DNA from: Acholeplasma sp. CAG:878
GTDB lineage: Bacteria > Bacillota_I > Bacilli_A > RF39 > UBA660
Assembly (NCBI GenBank): GCA_000432255.1
Contig: HF989915.1
Coordinates: forward strand, 1 to 45,020
Direction: 5' to 3'
Length of the DNA: 45,020 nucleotides
The translations under genes were made by a program, and so were the position numbers. Of the stretch, positions 36,301 to 45,017 are shown piece after piece; position 1 is the first letter of the stretch; the number at the start of each line of letters is the position of its first letter. The notes below the pieces were generated by a model. The model ran no database searches. It was not told the DNA's origin and saw only the letters and a list, made by a program, of their open reading frames with translations.

Positions 36301-37167
36301 ACAGATTCAACTAATGGTTCAATCAAAAATGGAATAAGTACATACACACACCCAGCGTTTACATTTGGAAACACTGCTTTAAAAGGTATTTGGATTGGTA
36401 AATTTGAATTAAGTGCAACTGATAGTTCATGCATTAATGATGGAACTAATATTCAATGTAATAAAGTGTTAACTATAGTTACAAAACCTAATGTTAGAAG
36501 TTGGATGAAAGCAGAAACAGTTAATTTCTTTACGTCAATTAAAAATGCAGCAACAACATATGGAATAAGTAACGCAGATTCACATATGATTAAAAATATG
36601 GAATGGGGAGCTGCGGCATATTTAAAGCAAAGTAAATATGGACTTGGTAATACTATTATGAAAACTAATTCTAATAGTAGCTGTTATACTGGAGGTGGAA
36701 CTGGCGATGCATATAAAACAAACGTAATGCAATCCACAACAGGAAATGTATATGGTGTTTATGATATGAGTGGTGGATGTTTTGAATATGTAATGGGTTT
36801 TGAACTTAATTCTAACAATCAATTTAATACAGCTAAGTCTAGTTTTACCACAGAACCTAATTTTAAATATTATGACAAATATAAATATGAAAGTGTAGAT
36901 TATCCACAAGGAGCATTAACTTTTTCAAGAGGAAAATTAGGAGATGCAACAAAAGAAACATTGAAAAAATATGGAGTTCGTGAAGGCGGTTGGAATGGTG
37001 AAATAGCTACTTTTCCATATCGATCAAATTTAACATTTATACGTGGTGGATGTTATGAAGACGCTTCTAATGGTGTAAATATTAAAGCGGGAATATTCTA
37101 TTTTACCTATACACCGGTATACGCAATGGATTTGCACACAACACGAGCGGTATTAACTGCTCAGTGA
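33340..37167 (+). CDS. Pilin-headed Ig-repeat surface protein with lectin-like (FGE-type) tail
   Basis: A 1275-aa protein. The prepilin leader KKGFTLIE (cleavage after Gly35, Glu40) is preceded by an unusually long 34-residue Asn-rich extension. A pilin-like region runs to ~245. Seven Ig-like units of ~78 residues follow (~250-795), alternating between a GVTS type and a GSD..SGH type. A HYR-like unit (~797-864) precedes a ~410-residue lectin-like module from residue 865 that is homologous to the 11716 tail: MVPIKYENN, LWYVWLPRYKYTVFNGNNGS, DSHMIKNMEWGAAAYLKQSKYGLG, GVYDMSGGCFEYVMG, FIRGGC..TRAVLTA. Its final segment has ordinary AT-rich codons. GAGGAG at 33325-33330 fits the ATG at 33340; the TTG at 33331 abuts it and is rejected. 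Ends in TGA. Confidence 0.87.
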   Translation: MAKPNNDYNLKQNELNSKNNNNLGITSFCNFRKKGFTLIEIMAIIILLSVISIIIYPVINNTISKSEDDLYDQQIEELVRLSNAWVAGNAIDLVPKEGFTYDLTFEELATQGYIVEKDIINPKTGEVFPGCMKVTYNSVDSNYNVSYDEACEAETGDVTPIINLVVDEGVINSAGYAVRDFNVKVLGSNIASYKYCTGTRECEPIVSVNGNSGNIAITNEGITYVCVIGKKGSKTTKKLCKSYKLDKSDFVMGELVIDGTLGENGWYTSDVKLSVRDVEGVTSKLNINSITENTKGTEVILTSTSKSGKTGTKKYTVKVDKTAPVAGTLNVIGTKGGNGWFLSDVVFIVNNGSDNLSGHASTTSTHTSITSNTTGTEVIVTTKDKAGNTSTRSYVIKVNKSIPAAGELVIDGTLGDNGWYTSDVNLSVKDEVGVTSTLNINKIDYDTAGTEIIMTSINNLTGASKTTKYTIKVDKTKPIVGELVISGVKGDNDWYKGNVTFSVKNGSDSMSGHSKTTSSITSITKDTKGTKVVVTTKDKAGNTNTKEYIVKMDKTAPVAGTLTISGTKGSGDWYLSDVTLKVNDGSDATSGHDTTTTSINSITTNTNGTEVIVTTKDKAGNQATRKYIIKVNKDKPQAGTLVIDGTRGENGWYVSNVKLSVSDTAGITSTLNITKITSDTKGTEITMTSTNNETGAVTVTKHIVKVDKTAPTVGELVITGTLGSNSWYTSNVTFSVKNGSDALSGHSSTASSISSITTNTKGTNVVVTTKDKAGNSATKTYTIKVDKTKPTITAKGTSFEIEKGTNKNSSTYFNTPKFGISGGSMNCSPATTGSLSSGTHTLTCTATGGNGNQAKATVSLVVKAMYADGSGANIPELYKNMVPIKYENNRWIVADLYSKWYDYNAKQWANAVVLNPGLTKAVGQEVTEEEVSLWYVWLPRYKYTVFNGNNGSVSEQLINVTFESGTNSTGTVKCTDNFSTNGKSEVCTDSTNGSIKNGISTYTHPAFTFGNTALKGIWIGKFELSATDSSCINDGTNIQCNKVLTIVTKPNVRSWMKAETVNFFTSIKNAATTYGISNADSHMIKNMEWGAAAYLKQSKYGLGNTIMKTNSNSSCYTGGGTGDAYKTNVMQSTTGNVYGVYDMSGGCFEYVMGFELNSNNQFNTAKSSFTTEPNFKYYDKYKYESVDYPQGALTFSRGKLGDATKETLKKYGVREGGWNGEIATFPYRSNLTFIRGGCYEDASNGVNIKAGIFYFTYTPVYAMDLHTTRAVLTAQ

Positions 37168-37194
37168 AAAACTTAGAAGCGATTAAAATTGTTT

Positions 37195-37224
37195 AGGGCA
37201 TATGTAAATTTGCCTTTTTTTGTA
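37195..37224 (+). terminator. Probable weak terminator
   Basis: GGCA and TGCC form a short stem across a 10-nt loop, followed by a run of Ts (37215-37221). It is the only terminator candidate after the 33340 gene. Confidence 0.45.
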
Positions 37225-37250
37225 AAATAGAAGATTTATTAATTTTTGCC

Positions 37251-37279
37251 TTGTTTAAAAAGGTAAATCATTGTATAAT
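37251..37279 (+). promoter_or_regulatory. SigA-type promoter of the third Ig-repeat gene
   Basis: TTGTTT (37251-37256), 17-nt spacer, perfect TATAAT (37274-37279): the same elements and spacing as before the 11716 gene. The promoter is intact even though the gene has stops. Confidence 0.7.
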
Positions 37280-37302
37280 TATTATGATAAGAAGGGCACA
37301 CA

Positions 37303-39948
37303 ATGAAAAAACGTGGATTTACTTTAATCGAAATTGTAGCAATTATAATATTATTGTCAATTATTGCTTTACTTACTTATCCGGTTATTAATAGTTTGAT
37401 AAGTAGTAGCAGGGAAGATTTATATGATAAACAAATTAAAGAATTGATAAGATTATCAGATACTTGGGTAGCAGGGAATGCAATTGATTTGCTGGCAAAA
37501 GAAGGTTTTGTTTATGATTTGTCATTTAAAGAATTAGCTGAGCAAGGATATATAGTAGAAGAAGATATCAAAAATCCAAAAACTGGTGAAATGCTTCCTT
37601 GATGCATGAAAGTCGTTTATAATTCTGTTAATTTAAACTATGACATATCATATGATGAAAAATGTCAAGTTGAAATTATTGATAATACCCCAATCATAAA
37701 TTTAAAAGTTTAAGAAGGAATTATAAATAATGAAGGATACGCAACAAATGATTTTTATGTAAAAGTAATAGGTTTTAATATAACTAGTTATAAATATTGT
37801 CTTGGAACTAGTGAATGTGAACCAAATAAAAATGTAGATGGTAGTAGTGGAAACATAGAAATAAATGAAGAAGGTACTACTTATGTGTGCGTAATAGGAA
37901 AAAAAGGTAGAAAAAGTACAAATAAGCTATGTAAAAACTATAAATTAGATAAAACTGAATTAGTAATGGGAACATTAGTAATTGATGGAACTAGAGGAGA
38001 AAATGATTGGTACGTAAGTGGTGTTAAATTAAGCGTTAACGATGTTCCTGGAGTAACCTCAACGCTAAATATAAATGAAATTACAAATGATACAAATGGA
38101 ACAGAAGTAGTAATGACATCATCAACTAAAAATGGAAAAACAGCAACAAAAAAATATACAATTAAAGTTGATAAAACTGCTCCAATAGTCGGAACGCTAA
38201 ATATAAATGGTACAAAAGGTACGGCTGATTGGTATTTATCTGATGTAATATTAACTGTTAATAATGGAAGTGATGAAACAAGTGGACATGCTTCAACTAC
38301 GTCTTCTCATACGAAAATAACAAATAATACAACTGGAACTAAAGTAGTGGTAACAACAAAAGATAAAGCCGGAAATGTTGCAACAAGAGAATATACTATT
38401 AAAGTAAATAAAGACAAACCGATAGAGGGAACATTAGTAATTGATGGAACTAGAGGAGAAAATGATTGGTATGTAAGTGATGTTAAATTTAGTGTCAAGG
38501 ATGGTAGCGATAACATGTCAGGACATGCTTCAACCACATCAAGTATTGCTAGTATAACAAAAGACACAATAGGAACCAAAGTAATTCTAACAACAAAGGA
38601 TAAAGCTGGAAATGTTGTAACGAAAGAACAAACAATTAAAATGGATAAAACCGCACCTACAATAGAAATGGTTAATCCAACTAATGGTAATTGGACAAAT
38701 CAAAATATAGAAATAACAACTAATTTTTCGGATATAACATCAGGAATAGTGCCATCATCATTAGCGTGGTCAGATGATAATACTAATTGGCATAATTATT
38801 CTAATACAAGTACAACAACATTTAAAGATACATGGAGTGGAGAAGGAAATAGAACTGGTTATAATAGAGTGTGTGATTATGCCGGAAATTGTAGTACAAT
38901 ATCTACTCCAATCAGAATCGATAAAACTGCCCCAACAGTACCAACAGTTACATATAATGGTGGAAGTAATAGTTGTAGCTGGAAAAACAATTATAATTTA
39001 ACATTAAATAGTAGTGATTCATTATCTGGTGTAAGAGTATATCAAGTAGATTGGACAGGAGATAGTGCATCAAATAGTGATGTAACGTCTAACTTTATTC
39101 CATGGAATGGATATTCAAGTTGTAATAACAGATTTAGAGCAGTAGATAATGCTGGAAATGCAAGTGAATGGACAGGAGTACATCATATCCATATGGATAC
39201 AGAAAAACCAGTACACACTAATTGGTGGTGGGGAACGGTAGATGCCAATATTGCCCAATTATACATTCAAGCAACTGATAATGTAGGAATATCACGTGTA
39301 CAATGTCCTACCTCAACACAAAGTGGAGGTTATGGAAATTGGCGTTGGTATGATGCAGTTTGGGATAGTAGTCAAAACGCATATAGATGTGATATAAAAC
39401 CAGCAGACTTTGGTCATTATGCTCAAACATATAAAACACACCTATACATTTATGATCACGCAGGAAATGGTGGTTATTATGATGAGACTAGTGCATATAT
39501 AAATAAAAAACTTTATGAGATTGTTTCTACTAATAGTTCTTGTACAAGTTATACTGCAAATTATTCTAATACAGATACAAATTATACAACGCTAAATTTA
39601 AACTCTGGCTGTACTAGTGCACAAATAGATTTAATTTTATATAATGCTATTAAAAAAGGAGATATAATAAAAGTTACATATTCTGTTACTAGAACTGGTA
39701 GTTATTATATGAGTATATTAGATAATCAATATATTAATAATAATGGTGGTGTAGCATGTGACCCAATATGTAGTACTCAATATTTTAAATATTATATAAG
39801 TTCTAATGGTATATCGAAAACGACACAAACTGTAACCGCACTTTATGATACTGATTTTTATAAAATTGGTATAGTAAAAAACACCTATGATTATACTGCA
39901 AGTTTTAAAATATATGATATAACAATTAATGGTGTAAAGGTATATTAA
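37303..39948 (+). pseudogene. Pilin-headed Ig-repeat surface protein, broken by two in-frame stops
   Basis: Without the stops this would be an ~881-residue protein. It has a prepilin leader KKRGFTLIE (Gly5, Glu10), a pilin region close to that of the 33340 protein, three Ig-like units, two further units shared with the 30257 protein (VNPTNGNWTNQNI, DNTNWHNYSN) and an unrecognised tail of ~330 residues. TGA at 37600-37602 replaces a Gly codon (paralog: FPGCMKV), and TAA at 37711-37713 replaces the Asp of VVDEGV. Reading frame is otherwise unbroken to 39948, and the paralog-like sequence continues between the stops, so inactivation looks recent. Restart at a downstream codon would lack the leader. 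Alternatives are stop-codon readthrough or sequence error. Confidence 0.85.
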
Positions 39949-40178
39949 TTTAATGAAATTAATTTTTAGCAATAATATCAAAATTTGAATTATTTTGAAA
40001 ACTTTTCATAAAAAAATAACAAATTGAATTGATACGATATATTTCTACACAAAATAAAAATCGTTAACTATGACTAAAGCTATAATTTATTGCTGTAGTT
40101 TTTAGTTTATATTTATATTAAAAGTAAATTTAATTAAGTAAATAAGCTATTTAACGTAACCTGCAAAATTAATAATTA

Positions 40179-40244
40179 TTAATTTTTAACTTTGACATTT
40201 TTATCAGTTTTTATTTTTTCTTGATTTTTATTTATAATATTCAT
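40179..40244 (-). CDS. Possible 21-residue peptide sharing its end with the sequence at the window's left edge
   Basis: An ATG at 40242-40244 (minus strand) opens a 21-codon frame ending in TAA, with AAAGGA about 11 bases upstream. Its C-terminal half (KIKTDKNVKVK) is encoded by the 34-nt repeat and is read in the same frame as in the left-edge copy. It may be a decayed gene fragment or chance; no homolog is recognised. Confidence 0.25.
   Translation of the reverse strand: MNIINKNQEKIKTDKNVKVKN
40184..40217 (-). repeat. 34-nt inverted repeat, second copy
   Basis: An exact reverse complement of bases 17-50, separated by about 40 kb. At this length an exact match is unlikely by chance even in AT-rich DNA. 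Confidence 0.85.
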
Positions 40245-40425
40245 CGTGACTTGCGTCCTTTCACATAATATTTTTGGTTCAACTCAATATTAAACGATAA
40301 GAGTTACTTTTTTTATGTAGAAATATTTTAAACCTATTAACTTGTTTTATGAAAAATTTAACAATTTAATTAAAACTATTTCAAAAAAAAATAAACTTTG
40401 ATAAAATATATATGGGAGTGGTAGT

Positions 40426-43400
40426 ATGAATGACAAATTAAAAATTTTATTAAATCAAATAGGTCTTAATGAGAAAAACTATTCCTTTTTTAATGACGGA
40501 AGTTTAGATAAAATAGTTGGTAATAAAAATAAAGATTCATATAAATTTTATTTAAGTCTTAATCAAACACTACCATTTCAAATATATATAGAATTGTTTG
40601 ATAAATTAAAAATTAAATATAATAAATATAATGTATTTGTTGAAATAAAAGTTAAAAATAAAGATATTAGTCATGTAAAAGACTACTATACTTATCTATT
40701 AAAAGAAAACAGTTTAAATGAACCTCTATTAGAAACTTTTGTTGAAAGTGAAATAGAATATTCAAATAATACTTTAATTGTAGCATTAGCAAATAAAGCT
40801 GAAGAAATGAAATTTAATAGTATAATTAATAAATTAATTGATTTATTCGAAAAAGTTGGTTATGTTGATACAAAAATAGAAACAATTATTGATGAAGCTA
40901 AGAGTGCAGAAATAGCAAAACAAATTGAACTAGAAAGAACAAAGGAAATTGTTATAGAAAAAAAAGAACCAATTGAAATAGTTGGAAGTTATATAAATAG
41001 TATTACTCATGATATATCAAGCATTTTATACGAAGAAGACAATGTAAGTGTTGAAGCATATGTTTTTGATGTTGATATATTTGAATCAACTAAATCTGTA
41101 TTTAAAATATTTACATTTAAAATAACCGATTATAAAGATAGTATGTATGCCAAATTGTTTGTTAAAAATGAAGAAGATTTTAATTTATATAAGAAAAAAA
41201 TAAAAAAAGGAAATTGGTACAAATTTAGAGGTTATACTAAATATGATAAATATTCTAATGAAATTGTATTAAATTTAAGAGATGTAAATAAAAGTGAAAG
41301 AGAAAATGTAACAATTAAAGATAATGCAAGTGAAAAAAGAATTGAATTACATGCACACACAATGATGAGTCAAATGGATGGTTTAGTTGATGCTAAAACA
41401 TTAGTAAAACAAGCATATAAATGGGGACATAAAGCAATTGCTATAACTGATCATAATGGAGTTCAAGCGTTTCCAGATGTTTACCACACTGTATGTGATT
41501 TAAATAAAGGAAAAGAAGAAAACGAAAAATTCAAAGCAATTTATGGAGCAGAATTTACCTTAATTGATGATTCAGTTAATATTACTTTAAGAGAAAATGA
41601 CACTAATTTGTTAAGTAATACTTATGTAGTATTTGACTTTGAAACTACAGGTTTTAATGCTGGTGGGAAAGATTCTATCATTGAAATTGGTGCGGTTAAA
41701 ATATTTAATGGGGAAATTGTTGATACCTATGATGAATTAATTAATCCAGGACATAAACTAGAAGCTAAAATAACTGAAGTAACTAATATAACAGATGAAA
41801 TGTTAAAAGATAAAGATAACGAAGAAAATGCAATTAAAAGATTTATAGAATGGTTTTCTGACTTACCAATGGTAGCGCATAATGCTAAATTTGATGTTTC
41901 ATTTTTGGAAAGATGTTACCAAAAATATAACTTAGGTGAATTTAAAAATCCTGTAATCGATACACTAGAACTATCAAGAGTGTTAGACAATAATTATGCA
42001 AGACATAGTCTATCTGCATTAGTTAAAAGATATGATGTAGAGTGGGATGAAAATGCTCATCATAGAGCCGATTATGATGCTAGAGGGACAGCTTTTGTAT
42101 TACATAAAATGTTAAAAAAATTAGCTAGTCAAAATATTGAAACCATGTCGCAATTAAATAAAATGGTTAACAAGAATGAAATCCATAAATATGGTAGAAG
42201 TTATCATGTTAATATATTAGTAAAAAATAAAACTGGATTAAAAAATTTATTCAAATTAGTATCACTTGCTAATACAACATATCTTTATAAAACTCCAAGA
42301 ATTTTAAGAAGTGAAATTATAAAACATAGAGATGGACTTTTAATTGGTAGTGGTTGTTATGAAAGTGAAGTATTTGTTGAAGCAAAAAGTAAAAGCGATG
42401 AAGAACTTACAAATATAATTAATTTCTATGATTATGTTGAAGTTCAACCATTAGAAGTATATGACCATTTAATACAATCAGGAGATTTTGCTAACAGTAC
42501 GGAACTATTAAACCATGTTAACAAAATAATTAAAGTAACAAGAGATAGTGGCAAGTTAGTTGTAGCTACTGGAGATGTTCATCACTTATTTAGAGACGAT
42601 AAAATATATAGAGAAATAATTGTTAATCAAAAAGTTCCTGGTGGTGGAAGACATCCATTGGCTAGAAATAATATAAAAAATATTCCTTCTCAACACTTTA
42701 GAACAACTGATGAAATGTTAGAAGATTTTAGTTTTTTAAGTGATGAATTAAAACACGAAATAGTAATTGAAAATCCAAATAAAATAGCTGATATGGTTGA
42801 TATAATCGAAGTAATTATTGAAACTGGTGGTGTTCCATTCTCACCTAGAATTGATAAATCAGTTGAAACTGTAACCGATTTAGTTTATACGAAAGCAAGC
42901 GATTGGTATGGTGTACCTCTTCCATATAATATTGAAGAGAGAATAGCCAAAGAGTTATATGGTGATGGAATATATACAAGTATTAAAGAAACCCTAGAAA
43001 GAGAAAATTTTGCTCCAACTAAATTAGAAGAAGAAGCATTCAAACGATTGCATAATACAATACTAGAAGGTTTTGATAAGGTAAAAGAAGTAATAAGAGA
43101 AAACATTAAAATTAAAGAAAAAGAATTATCAGATGAAGAAGTAGAAGCAAAATTAAAAAAATCTTTAGGTGGTATTATAGGTGGTGGTTTTGATGTTATT
43201 TATCTAATCGCTCAAAAATTAGTTAAAAAATCAAACGATGATGGCTATTTAGTAGGCTCTCGTGGTTCTGTTGGTTCAAGTTTTGTCGCAACTATGATGG
43301 GAATAACTGAAGTAAATCCCCTAGAAGCACATTATCGTTGTCCAAATTGCAAACATAGTGTGTTTGAGGTTGATGGCAAAAAATTAAGCATAGATTATTC

Positions 43401-44955
43401 TTCTGGCTTTGATTTACCAGATTACAATTGTCCTAAATGTAATACTAAAATGTTAAAAGATGGAAATGATATGCCATTTGCAACATTCTTAGGATTTAAC
43501 GCCGATAAAGTACCAGATATTGACTTAAACTTTTCTGATTTAAATCAAGCCGATGCTCATGAATATACAAAAGTATTATTCGGAGTAGATAATGTGTATA
43601 GAGCAGGAACAATTGGTACTGTTGCTGACAAAACAGCATATGGTTATGTTAAAGGTTATTTAGAGGATAAAGGAATTAATAAAAGAACAGCTGAGATTGA
43701 AAGATTAGCTATAGGTTGTACGGGAGTTAAAAGAACAACTGGCCAACACCCAGGAGGAATTGTAGTAATACCAGCATATATGGATGTATTTGATTTTACT
43801 CCATTTCAGTATCCTGCTGATGACCCAACTTCTGCTTGGAGAACTACTCACTTTGATTACCATGCAATCGATCAAGATGTTTTAAAATTAGATATATTAG
43901 GTCATTCAGACCCAACTCAATTAAGATTAATCCAAGATTTATCTGGTCATGATATATTAAAAGTACCATTAGATGATAAAGAAACAATGGGAATTTTCCT
44001 ATCACCAAAACCACTGGGTGTTACTAGTGAAGAAATTATGTGTGATACAGGAACACTAGGAATTCCAGAATTTGGAACACCTTTTACAGTAGGATTAGTA
44101 AAAGATACTAAGCCAACTACCTTTGCAGAATTAATTAAAATTTCTGGACTATCACATGGTACGGATGTATGGTTAGGAAATGCTCAAGAATTAATTAAAA
44201 ATAACATAGTTCCTTTTAAAGAGGTAATAGGTTGTCGTGATGATATAATGGTTTATTTAATGAACAAAGGAATGAAACCAATTAGAGCATTTAAAATAAT
44301 GGAATTTGTTCGTAAAGGAAAAGCTAGTAAAGATCCTGATACTTGGGCAGAATTTGAAAAAGAAATGAGAGAAGCAGGTATTGATGAATGGTATATAGAT
44401 TCATGTAGAAAAATTAAATACATGTTCCCTAAAGCCCATGCAACTGCTTATGTAATGAGTGCTTTTAGAATAGCTTATTATAAGGTTCATTATCCAATAT
44501 ATTATTATGCTTCGTGGTTTTCTACTAAAGCAACTGACTTTGATATAGAAGTTATGATTAAAGGTTATGATGCAATTAAAGCAAGAATAAACGAAATTAT
44601 AAATAAAGGTTATGATGCCTCTAATAAAGAAAATGGAATTCTTGAATGCTTAAAATTGGCCTTAGAAATGACAGCAAGAGGTTTAAAATTTGGAAATATT
44701 GATTTAAAGAAAAGCAATTCTATGACTTTTGGTATTGATGAAGACAATAAAACTTTAATCCCACCTTTTAGAGCAATTGATGGATTAGGTGATGTTGTTG
44801 CAAAAACAATTGTTGAGGAAAGAGAAAAAGGCGAATTTTTAAGTATAGATGATTTACAAAAAAGAGGAAAAGTTTCTTCTACATTAATTGAAAAAATGCG
44901 AATGATGGGCATTTTAGATAATATGGATGAATCAAGTCAATTAAGTTTATTTTAA
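40426..44955 (+). CDS. polC: DNA polymerase III alpha subunit, PolC type
   Basis: A 1509-aa replicative polymerase of low-GC Gram-positives. An N-terminal region and OB fold (~175-295) precede a split PHP domain starting at IELHAHTMMSQMDG (His309). The inserted 3'-5' proofreading exonuclease has FDFETTGF (Asp404, Glu406), HNAKFDVSF and HRADYDARGTA. The second PHP part follows (SGCYESEVF, GDVHHLF). The polymerase core has GSRGSVGSSFV, a Cys4 zinc site (CPNC..CPKC), the catalytic PDIDLNFS (Asp1031, Asp1033), TGQHPGGIVV and KAHATAYVMSAFRIAYYKVHYP. A helix-hairpin-helix and a final clamp-binding-type tail SQLSLF end the protein. All key acids are present. It has its own leader and terminator. Confidence 0.97.
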   Translation: MNDKLKILLNQIGLNEKNYSFFNDGSLDKIVGNKNKDSYKFYLSLNQTLPFQIYIELFDKLKIKYNKYNVFVEIKVKNKDISHVKDYYTYLLKENSLNEPLLETFVESEIEYSNNTLIVALANKAEEMKFNSIINKLIDLFEKVGYVDTKIETIIDEAKSAEIAKQIELERTKEIVIEKKEPIEIVGSYINSITHDISSILYEEDNVSVEAYVFDVDIFESTKSVFKIFTFKITDYKDSMYAKLFVKNEEDFNLYKKKIKKGNWYKFRGYTKYDKYSNEIVLNLRDVNKSERENVTIKDNASEKRIELHAHTMMSQMDGLVDAKTLVKQAYKWGHKAIAITDHNGVQAFPDVYHTVCDLNKGKEENEKFKAIYGAEFTLIDDSVNITLRENDTNLLSNTYVVFDFETTGFNAGGKDSIIEIGAVKIFNGEIVDTYDELINPGHKLEAKITEVTNITDEMLKDKDNEENAIKRFIEWFSDLPMVAHNAKFDVSFLERCYQKYNLGEFKNPVIDTLELSRVLDNNYARHSLSALVKRYDVEWDENAHHRADYDARGTAFVLHKMLKKLASQNIETMSQLNKMVNKNEIHKYGRSYHVNILVKNKTGLKNLFKLVSLANTTYLYKTPRILRSEIIKHRDGLLIGSGCYESEVFVEAKSKSDEELTNIINFYDYVEVQPLEVYDHLIQSGDFANSTELLNHVNKIIKVTRDSGKLVVATGDVHHLFRDDKIYREIIVNQKVPGGGRHPLARNNIKNIPSQHFRTTDEMLEDFSFLSDELKHEIVIENPNKIADMVDIIEVIIETGGVPFSPRIDKSVETVTDLVYTKASDWYGVPLPYNIEERIAKELYGDGIYTSIKETLERENFAPTKLEEEAFKRLHNTILEGFDKVKEVIRENIKIKEKELSDEEVEAKLKKSLGGIIGGGFDVIYLIAQKLVKKSNDDGYLVGSRGSVGSSFVATMMGITEVNPLEAHYRCPNCKHSVFEVDGKKLSIDYSSGFDLPDYNCPKCNTKMLKDGNDMPFATFLGFNADKVPDIDLNFSDLNQADAHEYTKVLFGVDNVYRAGTIGTVADKTAYGYVKGYLEDKGINKRTAEIERLAIGCTGVKRTTGQHPGGIVVIPAYMDVFDFTPFQYPADDPTSAWRTTHFDYHAIDQDVLKLDILGHSDPTQLRLIQDLSGHDILKVPLDDKETMGIFLSPKPLGVTSEEIMCDTGTLGIPEFGTPFTVGLVKDTKPTTFAELIKISGLSHGTDVWLGNAQELIKNNIVPFKEVIGCRDDIMVYLMNKGMKPIRAFKIMEFVRKGKASKDPDTWAEFEKEMREAGIDEWYIDSCRKIKYMFPKAHATAYVMSAFRIAYYKVHYPIYYYASWFSTKATDFDIEVMIKGYDAIKARINEIINKGYDASNKENGILECLKLALEMTARGLKFGNIDLKKSNSMTFGIDEDNKTLIPPFRAIDGLGDVVAKTIVEEREKGEFLSIDDLQKRGKVSSTLIEKMRMMGILDNMDESSQLSLF

Positions 44956-44959
44956 AACA

Positions 44960-44992
44960 AAAAGTTGTATTAACAAAAAATACAACTTTTTT
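44960..44992 (+). terminator. Terminator of polC
   Basis: AAAAGTTGTA and TACAACTTTT form a perfect stem around an A-rich loop, followed by further Ts. Confidence 0.85.
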
Positions 44993-44998
44993 AAAACA

Positions 44999-45017
44999 TT
45001 GACAAACAAATATTTGT
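44999..45017 (+). promoter_or_regulatory. -35 box and palindrome at the right edge
   Basis: TTGACA (44999-45004) is followed at once by the perfect 12-bp palindrome ACAAATATTTGT (45006-45017). A dimeric repressor site inside the spacer of the next gene's promoter is possible, but the -10 and the gene lie beyond the window. Confidence 0.35.

Larger units (their letters stand above)
39949..40425. other. Non-coding region before polC
   Basis: AT-rich. It holds a weak hairpin near 40072-40108 (ACTAAA-GCTA with TAG-TTTTTAGT), the second arm of the 34-nt inverted repeat, a possible tiny minus-strand frame (40179-40244) and the polC leader. The polC start has GGGAGTGG upstream and a -10-like TAAAAT near 40402. 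Nothing else is recognised. Confidence 0.5.

Noticed and set aside
37600..37602. TGA read as Gly (as in some candidate phyla) or Trp (as in Mycoplasma)
   Set aside because: priA, sigK, rlmN and the 33340 gene end in TGA where the family ends, Trp is TGG throughout, and the same gene has a further TAA.
30990..38640. Possible CRISPR or DNA tandem repeat in the surface genes
   Set aside because: The ~235-bp periodicity is coding: it is the Ig-like protein unit, with diverged DNA and no spacer pattern.
40426..44955. Reading the PHP/exonuclease insertion in PolC as a gene fusion
   Set aside because: An exonuclease inserted in the PHP domain is the normal architecture of Gram-positive PolC.
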